Source: Anseranas semipalmata
Taxonomy: Eukaryota > Chordata > Aves > Anseriformes > Anseranatidae
DNA: 64,000 nt
Assembly: GCA_013399115.1 (NCBI GenBank)
Contig: VXAA01005193.1
Coordinates: forward strand, 1,814,189 to 1,878,188
Reading direction: 5' to 3'
Under the pieces are notes generated by a model. That model searched no databases, was not told the origin of the DNA, and saw only the letters and a program-made list of their open reading frames with translations. Below, piece after piece: positions 24,901 to 37,612 of this stretch. Position 1 is the stretch's first letter; every line of letters begins with the position of its first letter. A program made the translations under genes and the position numbers.

Positions 24901-27900
24901 CACTTAAAAGCACAGTCTTCAGGGTTCTGCAAAGCACTAGTTGCAAGGGAAAATACATTGTTAATTAGTCCAGTAATTGCATAAAATACATAAAGTAGCA
25001 TAGCACCCAGTTCAGCACTGGAAGTGTTGCACATGCTGGCTGCAAAACTTGCTTAGCACATTTGTATCCATTAGTTGAACCATTTTAGAAATTATCTTTC
25101 ATATTCATGTATTTTTTCCCCTAAAGAATTTGTAGTGAAAGACAGATCAACTGAGTCTCCTTTCTCTGTGAAGAACTAGTAACTAGCATTATTTTCCTCA
25201 CCACAACGTATTGCTGAAAACCACAGAAGTGACTATCAGCATTTCTTTAGCAGAGAAGTCTATTGTGGATTTTTACAGCTTTGACAGACAGAAAGGGCTT
25301 GGTGTAATGGAATTCAACTTGCTAAAACAAGTCACCTGTAGAGTGAAGTTGTAGAAGGAAGACAGCACTGTGTGGATCACCCAATCCTCTCCTTGTGTCA
25401 GAGAGATTGGTCCCTCTAGAGCCTCTTAAAAGTCCTGATTTTAAATCTCTCAGACAATAGGATTTCCACCAATTGCCTTAAAACAGATTTGCAATGCAGA
25501 CTTTCACGCAGTGAAAACAATCCAGTATTCATTTTCCATGTAATACTAAGTTTACTTTATGCCGAAAGTGATAAGCAATATGTTGTAGCCTTTTTGTTAA
25601 CAAAAGATGTCTAATGGCCCAGAGACTACCACAAGAGCTCTCATTTTTGGCATCCACAAAAGCATGTCACAAACAGGTTTCTTAGCAGAGACAGTCATTA
25701 AGTTTCTGTGCATTAAAGGAAATGCAAGCTCTTCCCCCACTCCACTGTTGTCAAGCAGAAGCAGCAGCAACCCTGAATGTCTGTGGGGATAACTAATTCC
25801 TCCTGCTTCTTCAGTCATGATTTCAGAAGTCCTGAGCAAGTCAGCTGCCCCATTGATCTAGTTAGCTAGCACCTAAAAAATTATGGCGCAAGGCACCAGT
25901 AGGACACCAAGTTATTCCTGAACCTATAGACACAATATACACAGTATTTAAGCTGTGGAAGAAGCTACTTAGGTTGGTTAAAATTTTCAGCAAAGGAAAC
26001 ACAAAGCACCTAATTCACATTTAAATAATCTTTACACATTTTCTTCCTGTGGAATGTATGGGTTTACAAGCGATCAACAAACACTGCACAGAAGCACTAG
26101 CCATGAGGCTCACAGCCAGCACACTTCCAGTTCTTGTCTGGAAGAGAAGACCTCAGTCTTGCCATGTGTGAAAAAGCACTGATTTGCAAGAATTTTACTA
26201 GTCACCTGCAGAACATTTTACTCTTGGCTCTTCCTACCTCGTCGCTGCCTCAAAATTCCCTCAAAGGGTGGAGTTGTTCCAGGACTGCATTCTGCAGTTT
26301 GCTGGACACCTGTCAAATATTTCTCTTCAAACATTCTGCTCATTTTTTTCACATGAATCCGGGCAAAGTTTCACCAAGAAAATACAAGAAAAATGGATTA
26401 AAAAAGACGGACTGAGGGGAAAAACATAGAAGCAGGACTCTTAAGAAAAAAAAGTTAAAAATAAGCTCCCTAAACAATCACTTTAACTTTTACATGCTGT
26501 GTTGACAGTATTCAGGGTTCATCCATTTTATTTACTGACAAATTAATAAAAATTTCAGCGTGAATCCTCCTTCAGCTCTCTACAGTGTCTGACAACCGCT
26601 CCTCTAGTAAGCGGCTGATACCATTCAAGACAAACCCATGGGAAACTATCTTTACTTCATCCAAGAGAAACCTTCTGCCAAGATGAAGACCAAGAACTCA
26701 TTTCGAATCAAAGATCCTTATGCTATAACACATGAAATGTGACTTCAGTGCATCAAGACAAGTTCAAAATATTTGAAGCCATTTTGTCAAGTCCAAGAAA
26801 TATAGGAGGATACAGAGAACGTCAAGCCAAAGCTGGCTCAGATGATAGAAGGCTGCAAACATTAATTTACCTTGAAGCAGATCACAAAAGGTCAAAATAA
26901 CTGCCAGACACAGTTAGTCTTCAGGTTAAGCTCAGGAAAGTGAACCTTGTCAATCCTATGCAAGAAAAGTAAGAAGATGATGTCCCCTTCTTCACCGAGT
27001 ATGTCTGCTCTACAACCTCCTCTATTAAATTCAAATATTCCTCCTTGCATCTCAGAGCTGGTCGGAAGGATTTACCAGCGCCTGGGGATGGAAATGCAAG
27101 TGACAGGGCAGAGGTCACGTGGCAAAGCACTCCAAGGTAAATGCAGCTGAGCTACAGCCTGGGAGAACTTCTGCAGAGGACATATTTGCCATAACTGGTC
27201 ATTGGCCATTTGTATCTGTAGACCATAGCAACACTTTAGCCGTGAGTAAAGTTATCAGCATCAAATCCACTTCAGAATGCTATCCATAATTTTGGTATCA
27301 AGAAAGCAGGAAAAAAAAAAAGGCAGTCAAAGACCCATCTGCCTAGGAAACAGAGAAGGAATGTTTCTGGTTTTGGCACCACACCCCATTTCTTCCTTGT
27401 GCTTACTAGCAATCACGCCAGAGTAGTGTGAGCATGATAGATCCCAAGTCTAAACGTGAAACCTATCAGTTTATGATGCAGCTGAAGTCTCTGGATTACA
27501 GAGTAGTTCAAGATGAAACTACCATGACCAAGCAACTTCAGGAACACTACACACTGAGATCAGGAAACATATTAGAAGTAAATAGTCAACTAGCACAGAT
27601 TTTAAGAAAAGGTTTTGCAGAGACACACATAGCAGAATCAAATTCTAAAAATTAGTGACTTGAGGTACAAACCATCAAAGTTTTGGATAGGAATTCTGAA
27701 GCAGTATTAAAGACTGGAAGACAATGACTTGCCTTTTCTTGCCTCCTCACAGCTTATGCACAACTCTACCACCTGTCCTGTGAAGTCACCAGCTAATAAT
27801 GTACACCAATAAAAGATTCTTTTGACAATTTCCCTACAGGCAAGCTCTCTTTATACTGTGTTCCCTGCTTGACTAGTTTTCACTACATCCTTTGTATTTC

Positions 27901-29091
27901 AGCCCCTAGGAAGTGAGTTTCTTCAAAGTTCTTCTCAGAACATACCTGTTGGCAACAGTGCAATAACTGAAGCTTTTCTGCTTGCAAATCCATGATGCCT
28001 GAATAATCTGCTGGTACCCAAGATGCCTTGGACCATACTTATTACTAAATACAGCAAATGAGAAAATAGTCAGTCGCATTACATGCTGTTCATAGGATTG
28101 TCTCCATTCCCAGAAAACATTTTTTTCTGAACTCTTTAAAGTGTTTAATGTCATAATACAACAGACACCTTAAAAAAGGCAGTGGAACACTGATGCATTA
28201 TGAACTAAACTAGACCAAGAATTTTGTAGAGTGAACCTAGCAAGTCAGTGCTTGCATATGATATTTTAATAAAATAAAAAAAACTATGCAACTCCATGCA
28301 GACGCAGACGATGATCACTCAACAACAAATTCAAAATCTTTTCTTCATTCTGTGACCTAAGCCCTGTTTGTGACAGAACACAAAGAACAATTTCCTTTTT
28401 GTGGCAAATCCTACAGCACCTAAGTATTCTCCAAACAAATTCAGCTTCATAACACGCTTGTAGAAGACTTTCCTGTGTGCCTGAAGTCTTTAACTGCTTG
28501 AACTTTAACTGCTTCATCCACTAGTTTTCATTGCTTGAACGGAACTACAAGTTCAGAACACCTGGCTTTCTTGTAACACCAGTACAGCCCATTTAATGTG
28601 TGCGCAGGCATACACACAAAAAAAAAAAAATCAGATCCAGGTCAGCTGGCATTTAACATTCATAAAGTCCCATCAGCACTTCTCTTATGATGGTGCTTAT
28701 ATAACTTGTGCTTTGTACGCAGATGTCACTCCTAATGTAAGTATATTCAAAGAGCAAAAGAAAGGATTCTGAAAAGAATGAATGTACCCAATCCTCAAAA
28801 ACCTTCTCATTATTTGTGGCAGAGGGCATCTAACCCTTTGCTAGGATCAGTAGGACTTTGACCAGTGGAAATCACAAAGGAACTGAAAACATGCATGGCT
28901 CACACAATTCAAAGAACTGGAATTATTCAGAGTTAAACAGCCACTCTGCCTTCAAGTGATTAAGGGTCATTACTTTAGATGATCAAGCTCAGGTCTGTTT
29001 GAAGAACAACTGCAGGACCATCATGAAGAAGTTTAAAGCTACCTTAGGAGCCTGCAAGGGAAACATCCAGATCGTTATAGCATTAGCTCTT

Positions 29092-29112
29092 AAAAAAAAA
29101 AAAAAAAAAAAA
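29092..29112 (+). repeat. Poly-A run (A21) at a gap edge
   Basis: Twenty-one A in a row directly before the N gap. The true length is unknown because the assembly breaks here. Confidence 0.9.
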
Positions 29113-29126
29113 NNNNNNNNNNNNNN
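29113..29126. other. Assembly gap (14 N)
   Basis: Fourteen unresolved bases next to the poly-A run; a homopolymer-related assembly break is the likely cause. Confidence 0.99.
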
Positions 29127-31059
29127 AATACAAAAAACCCACTTGCCCACCTTATATATGACAACATCTGAGCAGACTGCACAGACCACATGAGCCTGAA
29201 GACAAGAAAATTTTGTCCAGCTAAAGTCTATCAGGGTCTGAAAGCACGATCCAGACTTGTTTGATTATGCAGACTATCCTAATCCTTTAGCATATGCTAC
29301 AATGAACAAGGTATACATTTCAGCAGCTCAGTGTTGTCAAAAGAATGTTCTGAAAACCCAATATGAGTCATCTCATTTCAGAACGGTTTAGGAAAGAAAG
29401 CAGAAAAATGTTTGGGTGAGGCCTAACAGTAATTATGTATTACAGGCTACTCTACAAAGGTAGATGTACCTATCTTTTTAATGTAAAAAAACTCTCCTAG
29501 CAGCCACCATTTCAGTGCTGTAAGCTCAAAGCAGCAGATTTATCTGTCTTGTCAGCATCATGCTTAAGTCCCAAAGAGAAAGATTTCCAGACTGGTGCAG
29601 AAAGGGTTATGACCACTTTCAGGAAGTTTGTCATTTCATGCTTAAAAAAAGCATTTGATTCCAGAACAAGACATTTGTAGATACTCTTATCAATTACGCT
29701 TTTACTTTGCAAAACACCTCTATATAGTGTAGCAAGAAATTTGACTGCATATGCCCACATATGCAAACTACTATCCAGCTACTGCAGTTAGCCACCAAAA
29801 AGTCTGTGTAGTTGCAACTTACTTACGTATTTGCAGTAGGCTTCAGTACTCACACAGGTTACGTGAGCAGTGATACCTGTACTGGTGCATTTACCCTGTG
29901 ACTGTATTTACTAGAGTATCACAGGTATGTTCAGTCACTGCAGTGACATTCTCAAATGCAGGATACTCATGAACAGGGACAATTGCTTCCAAACTAGTAG
30001 AAGGTAGGACCTGATGCCATCTGCGCTCTAAGAAGGATTCTCTCTACCACATAAATATACACACAGACTTTTCTGTCTAGGAAACAGTTTCATATGCCAT
30101 CTTACAATGGACACTAAAGTTACATACATTTAAACAAATCCAGGGAGCTGTACGCCCTCTGTTTTTCAGCAAACTAGTAAAATAATCATTAAACAAGCTG
30201 AAGCCCTTGAGTGATTTAGTCATCATTACATTCGCTAAACAGCCTTTTACAACTTAGTTTAGGACAGTTTGTTGAGGCTTACTTCTAGATTACACTTAAT
30301 AGTAAAGCGGTGCCACTAGCAAATTTAATAAGCATATTAACTGTATTATTTTGGCTTGAGTCTGTTACATCCTCGGAAAGACAGCTGTTACTTTTACCTG
30401 TATTATGTACACGAACCATTTTAGCAAAGTCTAAGCAAAACGAGGGAGGGTAACACAGAAGCAGGATCTTAAAGGTTTCAGTACCCAACATCATTATACT
30501 GAGAAATGTGCTTTATATTATTTGACTCCCACTCCTGCTTATCAAAAACCTCTACACACAAGGCTACATTTCTCACTTTATCTTGACACACTCTGCATAA
30601 ACTAATAACCTCGCATTAAATCTGCCTTAATAAAAGATGTAGATTACAACATGAATTCTTGTGTATTATGGTTATACTTTGCTCTAGTTGGAAAATCATT
30701 TGTCAGAGACACGAGGAACCTAACTGACCCCGTACAAATATCAATTTTACATTTGTGATTGGAATACTTAAGTTACTCCCTTATTTTCACACACCACCAC
30801 TTACTACATGCTTACTGAAGAAACAATCCCTAATACAGGTTCTTAAACACATTAACTCATTCCCCATATTCTTATGACTATGCACACTTGTTACCCCAAC
30901 TAAGCTCACAGCTCTTTAAAAATTCTTTGAGTAGTTTATCCAAAACAAAATGAAAACGGAGGGGAAGTGGGGGGAAGATGACCACATCCACCCACAATAA
31001 ACGTGTATACTTGGTAATACAATGAGAACCAAAATGAATGTGTATCTGATGACCGAGTT

Positions 31060-31235
31060 ACAAAGAAACCACCTCTGTGGATGAAGCCCATGAAATCAAA
31101 CTTGCTTCAAGCTGAGGTAGTATTCAGGTGCGGTAATGGCTACATGTTTCTCTCCTCATTATGGTTTTAGACACCTACTATGGCAATAGGCAGCATTTTG
31201 GTCTGACCTGGCAGGCTGTTCTTATGCAAGACTAA
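31060..31235 (+). mobile_element. CR1-type LINE 3' end (decayed)
   Basis: The tail ...GCATTTTGGTCTGACCTGGCAGGCTGTTCTTATGC matches the typical 3' end of amniote CR1-family LINEs (...tttggtctgacccagtatggcngttcttatg). The 5' boundary is a guess, based on similarly decayed sequence starting near GTGGATGAAGCCCATGAAAT. It lies about 240 bases from exon 3 on the intron 3 side, in opposite orientation to the gene. Confidence 0.6.
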
Positions 31236-31477
31236 CAGTTCTAGAAGTACATATCCCAGAATTAAACCCTACTGTTCTTAGAAGTTAAATAAGAACACCT
31301 GTAAAATCAATCAGCAAGGTCTTTACTACTTACATCTGTAACATTTGCACTGTGCACAAGAACTTTTTTTCTTAAATTAGACCTGTATATATTAGCCTGT
31401 AATAAATTCACGTGTAGTTACGTTTATTTTATCTATAAGCATGCATGTGACATTTAGGGAAGAAGTTTTCAACTCAC

Positions 31478-31553
31478 TTATTTCACTAGCAACCTGGTCC
31501 AGTTTTTCTTTTGACCTACTGATTAGAGCCACATTCATTCCACGTCTTGCTAA
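31478..31553 (-). CDS. HSD17B12: HSD17B12 coding exon 3 (cofactor-specificity strand)
   Basis: This 76-bp exon begins LARRGMNVALISRSKEKLDQ and continues through VASEI, plus the first base of a split Lys codon. In SDR enzymes this segment is the alpha-B helix and second beta strand. The basic residues after the strand (SRSK) are those usually linked to NADPH rather than NADH preference; that reading is family knowledge. On the minus strand the acceptor is ...ttttcag and the donor is ATAA|gtgagt. The outgoing phase 1 is completed by AG at the start of exon 4, giving I-K-E-K-Y. The human counterpart reads LAKHGMKVVLISRSKDKLDQ. Intron 2, between this exon and exon 2, is about 3.7 kb. Confidence 0.94.
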
Positions 31554-34500
31554 CTGAAAAAAAAAACAAAACAGGAGACATAAGGACAGTCATAAATCGC
31601 TTCCAAATTAGTACCTTAATTACAGGAACTGCATGATTTGTCAAACATTGTAACAATATATGACCAGCAAATTTGAAAAATTACAATTTCAAATAGAAAT
31701 ATGAAGGGGAAAAACAGGACAAATACATGCATGCTACTTCTTGATTTCCTTCACACCAAATTTAGCATCTTCTCAGTCATCCCATACAGCTGTATAGGCA
31801 CATTTATACAACAGAAAACCAATAGCAGATATTTTGCAGACTTTTCACAACACTGCTGCAAGTCCAAGCAAAGTTATTTCCCATAATTAAGCTCAAAATG
31901 CCCAGTTAAAATATCCATGGTCACTTGAAAATTTGTGTTGCAAAATTACCCCAGCACTTGATACTTCTTTCCTTTAGCTATTTATTTAGGAAGGATTCAG
32001 GCTCCACTCTTACTTTATATTAATCATAGCTATAAAGGTCAATTTACTCACACAGTTCTTTTAGGGAAGCTATCTGTGTAAATTAAGCTGTGGCCAGAAC
32101 ATATCCCGGTCATCAAATCAGACCTACCTCTGCACATTTGTAATAGGATCTAACAACTCAATTTAACAGACTCTGCAGAAAGACAGCTACATATCTGAAT
32201 TAATCAGCAATGGAAAATAAACAATCTTTCTATTATAACTGCCTGTTCCAGTAAAAAGTAAAAACAATATATCCTATTGTTATAAACACCTAGCTTACTG
32301 GAACAATTTTTTCCTAAAGTCAAGCAGTAGGCTTTGGAAGTGGTGGGGAGGGAAGAAGGGATTACCGTAGCATTCTCCCATTCCACAGGATCAAGAAAGC
32401 AAAGGCAAAAGGTAACCTAAAAGTATCTCCACCTGCGATATTAAGGACAACCCTACAATATTCTGCTCAATGTGAAATAGCTGAGGAAAACATCCCAGAG
32501 CTGCTCCTCATGGGTGCAAGCTGTAGACTGCTGACCCGCAGTTCGCTTTCTTCCAGCAGTCATAAGCTCTGGGCTCACAGCTTGCTTAACTCAACTTTAT
32601 GGAACAGTGTGCAACTGCACATCTCTCACAAACAGATGAGGTAAAGAGGAATTATCTAAGTATGGAGCATGTAAAATGGCCAAGGAAAGAGTCTGTAACT
32701 GGGAATGAATACCACCTGAGAAAACTAATCAATCTTGGAGAAGATACAGTGCTCACTGACAAGTTCAGTTGCAGTCTGATGCAACCTGATTGGTTCCTGC
32801 CAAGTCTCTCCAAATATTCACTGGTAGAGGCCCAGTAAATTGAAAAAAAAAACAAACACACCAGGTCCAAAGAGCAAAAGTGATCCCCTGAGATTCCGGG
32901 AACTAATTACATTTTTCACATCAGGGATGAGGAAGACTCAGTTGCTCTGTAGATAACCTGCTATTATACTCGGATCTTTGGCTGATGGCCCTGGGATCAT
33001 GAAAAGGCTGAACAAGAGGACCTTAAACTGATCACAGAAACCAATCCAGAGTAGCATACAATGGGAAGATGCTCTTGTAGCTTACGGATTAACTGATGCA
33101 AGCAAAAGTCACCATTCTAAATTGAGTTGGTGGATGTAGGTGTCTAATTTCCATAAATCCAATGTTAGTAACTACCACATTTTCCACTTTGGTAGCAAAA
33201 CATAGCTGCCATTAAAACCCTTTCTCTCCAAGAAATAAAGGAATGTGATTGACAGCCCTCCAAAGCAGAGTTAAAGCTCTTGTTAGAGCACATATAGCAA
33301 GAGGATCTACAAAAAGCAGTACTAAGGAGATGGAGATGTGCATCACGGTGTACTCAACTGGAGCACAACCACCAGCTTATCGTGAGCATACAAATACATC
33401 TAAGATTAGCAAAAGCAAACAGCAGAAATTTAATCAGGAGTACAGCAATAAAGGGACAATAAACAGCAACTCCTGAGTATATCCTTTAAAAAAAAAAAAA
33501 AAAAAGAAGAAAGTACACTGCTTCAGAACCAAAGACTGAGCAAGCATTACCTGGGCAGAGAACACTTACATTTACCAGGCCACTACCTTTCATGAAGGGG
33601 TAGTCAAGTGATGAAAAGGGTATCGGTGCTGAGCAAGGACTAAGGGTCTTAATACTGTAAGAATGAAGACTATAAACAGCTTATTGCTTGGAAAAGAAGG
33701 AAAGTAACCAGAGTGGAGTATAACCAAGGAATCCACAAACTTGCAACATTCTTCCACCAATAATCAGTGACAATGTCAAACTTCTGAAGAGGAGATTCTC
33801 AACACAGTTACATTTCTCACTTAAACTCCTCCAAGGAGACGTAATCTGCATGATTATATTCACAGCTGTGAATGCCCAAGCAGCTGTATGCCAGTGGCAT
33901 TTATAGTAACCTGAAGGGAATTCTGAGAAGAAAGGCAAGCCTCTGCTGGCAGTCTTATGAAGACATCCCTAGAGTTAACTGAAAGATCGAGAAGTCTTTT
34001 CAGATATTCCATATTTCACCTGCATCCACACTTGACTTTTTCAAGTATTCTTCATCCACCTAAACTATCAAAGGGTAAAATGTGTTTTATTCTACAGCCC
34101 AAGAATGACTATTTGTACCCTTTGGGGTGCTCTGTGCCTACAAGCGACTACAGCAAAGAAGCTGAAACAGTCAGGACCTCATACTTGTGATCAGCTTTCC
34201 TGCTAGGGGTATGTATACAGGGGTCTGCCAGCAGCACATATTTGTGTTCGAAGGCATCTTACTTCTGAGACACCAGCAGAACATAAAACAAAGCTGCAGT
34301 TTCACTCACCTGACAACCTAACATACAGGGCCCCAAACTAATCTGCCATGAGGTTCAGGGGGCACCTCCCACATCAGAGAACTTCCTCTCACTAGTACTA
34401 AGCCCTGGGCACAATGACCTCCTTCAACTCACTCAAGGCAGTTATTTAAGTGTTGCATAATTTGCTACAGTGCCATGTAACTGGGATAATTTGGCATGTA

Positions 34501-35243
34501 CGAGCTGTCAGCTCTGCACAAGAATCAGGTGCTCTTGACATCAGGCTTAACTCCCTTTGCAGCCAACTCCCCCTGTCTTGACCTAGTAGGGCAAGGTGCT
34601 ACCATCTGCAAAGCAGAAAGGAACCTGGGGGAAAAGGGGTGCACATGGCAGGGTACACAGGGATGGAAGGGAAATCTGAAGGACAAGAACTACCCTTAAA
34701 GAGGAGCGCTAGTTTCCCTGTGAGCTCTGCAGAAGAAAGAAGTCCAGAGAAGAGAACCTCTCACAGCTCATCTCGTCACACAAAGTCATGCTGGTGTTTC
34801 AGAGAACACAAAAAATGAGTACAGACAGGCTCACTTTGATACCAATGCTGGAGTTGAAAATTATTTTTGCTATAAATTGTTGTAGTCAGCACTATTTGTC
34901 ATGATTTAGCTTATAGGCTAAAGTGCCCCATACTAACATTTCTGTCTTAAGCAATAGGTTCCAGTGCCATATTTGGAGCCCACATATACATCAAGAGCAG
35001 AAGTACAGTAAAGGGGATAGAAGTAAAACCCAGGCTTCAGAGACTTCATAAACTATAGGGAATAACTGGAACATACTGCAGGCAGATAGAGATGCCATTT
35101 AGTCAGTGCCTGGAAATACCAAAAGGAAATCCCAAGGGTTAGGAAAGTTAAAATTAAATTAACTAAAAGTGTTAAAAAGTAAAAACTGAAGGACAAGGTA
35201 CAGGCTGAAGACAGAAGAAGTTCCAAATGATAGGAATTCTTAC
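31554..35243 (-). other. HSD17B12: HSD17B12 intron 2
   Basis: About 3.7 kb, with an A18 run at 33488-33505. Short open frames (for example 33249-33476) have no recognisable domain. No other feature is supported. Confidence 0.8.
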
Positions 35244-35290
35244 CTCTTTTGCATAGGCTTTTCCAATCCCATCAGTAGCTCCTGTGACCA
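35244..35290 (-). CDS. HSD17B12: HSD17B12 coding exon 2 (Rossmann nucleotide-binding motif)
   Basis: Very-long-chain 3-oxoacyl-CoA reductase is an endoplasmic-reticulum membrane enzyme of the short-chain dehydrogenase/reductase (SDR) family. It carries out the first NADPH-dependent reduction of the fatty-acid elongation cycle and in some vertebrates also reduces estrone. This 47-bp exon starts with TG, completing a split Val codon, and then encodes VTGATDGIGKAYAKE. It holds the glycine-rich TGxxxGIG cofactor loop, at about residues 54-69 of the human protein. The minus-strand acceptor is a pyrimidine-rich ...ctctcctag and the donor is GAG|gtaagaa. The incoming phase is 1 and the outgoing phase is 0, as expected for this gene. 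The identity rests on my memory of the human protein (VVTGSTDGIGKSYAEE). The paralogue HSD17B3 was considered, but the downstream exons fit HSD17B12 better. Confidence 0.93.
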
Positions 35291-37554
35291 CTAGGAGAGA
35301 AAGATGGATATCCATTAGTTGATTCATAGACATAACTAAAATGGGTGTTCATTAGTAGGCTATTGAGGTACTTATTCCAGCCAAGAGACACATGGAAGTC
35401 TCTGGAAGAGGTGTATAATTTAAATTCTCAGGGAATTCACACTATCCATATATACAGAAGCAAAGGAAGAGAAAGAGTGAGGAACCTAATAGCTGTTTCA
35501 AGACTCACGTTCAGCACCTCTTCTCATGCCAGGTTTCTGGCCTGCTATGCTTTCTTTGGAAGCTTTGTGGCTTGAGAGATTTCTAAAAACCATTTAACTC
35601 AAAAAAGCTCAGTTATGACTATTAAACCAGCTCTCAACTTAGTTTTAAGTACACAGTAAAATAAAAAGCATCTTAAAGCCTGTAAGAATTCAATAAAGCG
35701 AACATTTTATGACATGGACAACAGGTCTCAAAGCAGAAGGCATCTGTTTAATGACTCTCCAGCAGTTTTCAGACCCTTGTGACCGCTGTGCCTACCACCA
35801 GTAAGTAGGACTGACTGATGCAGCCAGCTGGAAGCTGGGCATCCAGAGTTCAAACTTTCACTTGTGGGTGGACTGGGATCTGTGTCAAGCCTCAAGTCTT
35901 TCTAGGATTCTTTTCCACATGCTGAGAATCACCGAGTGACTCAACATGCCATTAGTTTGACAGATTATTCCAGGGCTCTCACCACACCAGTAGCTGATCA
36001 TCTCAGTTTACTCACTAAACAGCAATTCCTCCAACCAGAATCTGCTTCTCTAACCACTGTTTAAACAAGCACATTCAGCACTACTCCCTTCTCTCTCAAC
36101 TCTTTCTTCCCATCAACTCCAATTTCTACACCTCAACGTCCTTACTCGTGTAGCTCTCCGCTCATTTATCCCATCTCCGCTCTCACTCTTCAGGTGGCTA
36201 CAGAACATACTGGGTTTTCCTGTTTGTCCTCAGACAGATCAGAACAGCTTGATTTGTGACTCCACCGCTCACCCCTGAACCTAGGCATGCCTCGAATAAT
36301 TGGGCTTGTTTCACGTTTCAGAAAACTGAACTGGGAGAGTTGGTTCAAATCCCAGGCCAACCTCTACCTCACTGAAGCTGCTCGGGGGACCGAGGCCTTG
36401 TCCAGCACTGGGATTCAGCAATGGCTTCCCCTCAGGGCAGCAGCAGGAGACATGTTTGCAGATGACACGATTAGCCACCGCCTACAGATCACCCGTAGCT
36501 GCATGCAAACAGCAGCCAGAATACTTCTGTTTGAGTAATAACCATACATGAATGTATATATACATATGTATGTTTGTCCCTTCCCTAGTTTCAAAGTTTA
36601 GTTGCAAGATGCCATAGCTCCAACGTGGTAAAGATACCCAACTGTACTGTTAGCATACTGCATGCACAGGATGCTATGGCTAGTAATCAGAGCTGGAGCT
36701 GTTGCGCTGTCAGCCCCCACAGATTTTATTGAGAAAGCCCTACGTGTGTCTCACGCTGTTTGGTCACATCCCGTCCAACTAGGATTATGCAACTGTGAAC
36801 TTTGTTATAGAAACAAATCCACATTTAGAAAGGGCAAGCAATGGTCCAAATGATAGGAAAAGGCAGACCTTGGAAAAGAAATTAAGAATACATTCACAGA
36901 TACCCACTTGCCTGCAGCCAAACTTAGGTCAAATGTTGCTAACAGCCAAACATTGCCACCCATGTAGCCAGAAGGCATTACAGCCCTGCAAGAGGGTACC
37001 ATCCCTTTAGTTCAAGGGCTACCAGGCCCCTATTTCAGCATTGCTGATCTTAGCTTTCACATGAAGCAACAATGAATTGTGCTAATGCATAAACAAAGTA
37101 ATGAAATGAACAAGAACATAGAGAAAACCTGTACCAGCACCACTCCCTGCTAGTCTCGCAACAGTGATTGGACACATTTTAAATTGACCCAATCTGAAAG
37201 ACTTAAACTTCAGTGACCCTTGGAAATGGGTTGTTTCCCTCAGTCTAATTAGTGAGGCATCTAAAGAACAGCCCCTCCACCTAGCACTTGTTGACGGTTT
37301 CTCCTCCTTCCAACTCAAAATTCGTGGACTTACAAGTTTTATTCCCATAGAACAAGCTCAGCATTGCTAAATATTGTTCTGTTTTCTGACACCACTCCTT
37401 GTTCAGCCTCTAGCAACTGTAGCTGATAGTGTGCTGTGTAAGGCAGGGACTTACAAAAGCATCTGTAGCACTTCAAAGGCTTAGTAGAGTGCAAGCACAA
37501 TTTCAATCCCAGATATCTGCCTCACTTATTGGATCCATTGCTCAAGTAAATTGT

Positions 37555-37612
37555 AATAGAATTGGTTGGAGCACAAGACTTAAGCTGGAGATCAGGATTC
37601 TCAAACTGACCT
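37555..37612 (+). repeat. Possible MIR-like relic
   Basis: AATTGGTTGGAGCACAAGAC followed by GGAGATCAGGATTCTCAAAC resembles the head of MIR SINEs (ttggttagagcac...ggagtcaggattc). The match is weak and short. Confidence 0.25.

Larger units (their letters stand above)
18974..31477 (-). other. HSD17B12: HSD17B12 intron 3
   Basis: About 12.5 kb, the largest complete intron here. It contains a hairpin (19925-19994), one unresolved base (20220), a duplicated 57-bp element (20122 and 21016), a MIR-like relic (about 21918-21990), a lone MEF2 site CTATTTTTAG (24384-24393), a poly-A run abutting a sequence gap (29092-29126) and a CR1 3' end (about 31060-31235). The 75-codon frame at 27428-27655 has no recognisable domain. 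Confidence 0.8.

Noticed and set aside
27428..27655. 75-codon plus-strand frame as a retrocopy
   Set aside because: The polar, helix-like sequence is not recognised. It has no poly-A tail or flanking duplication.
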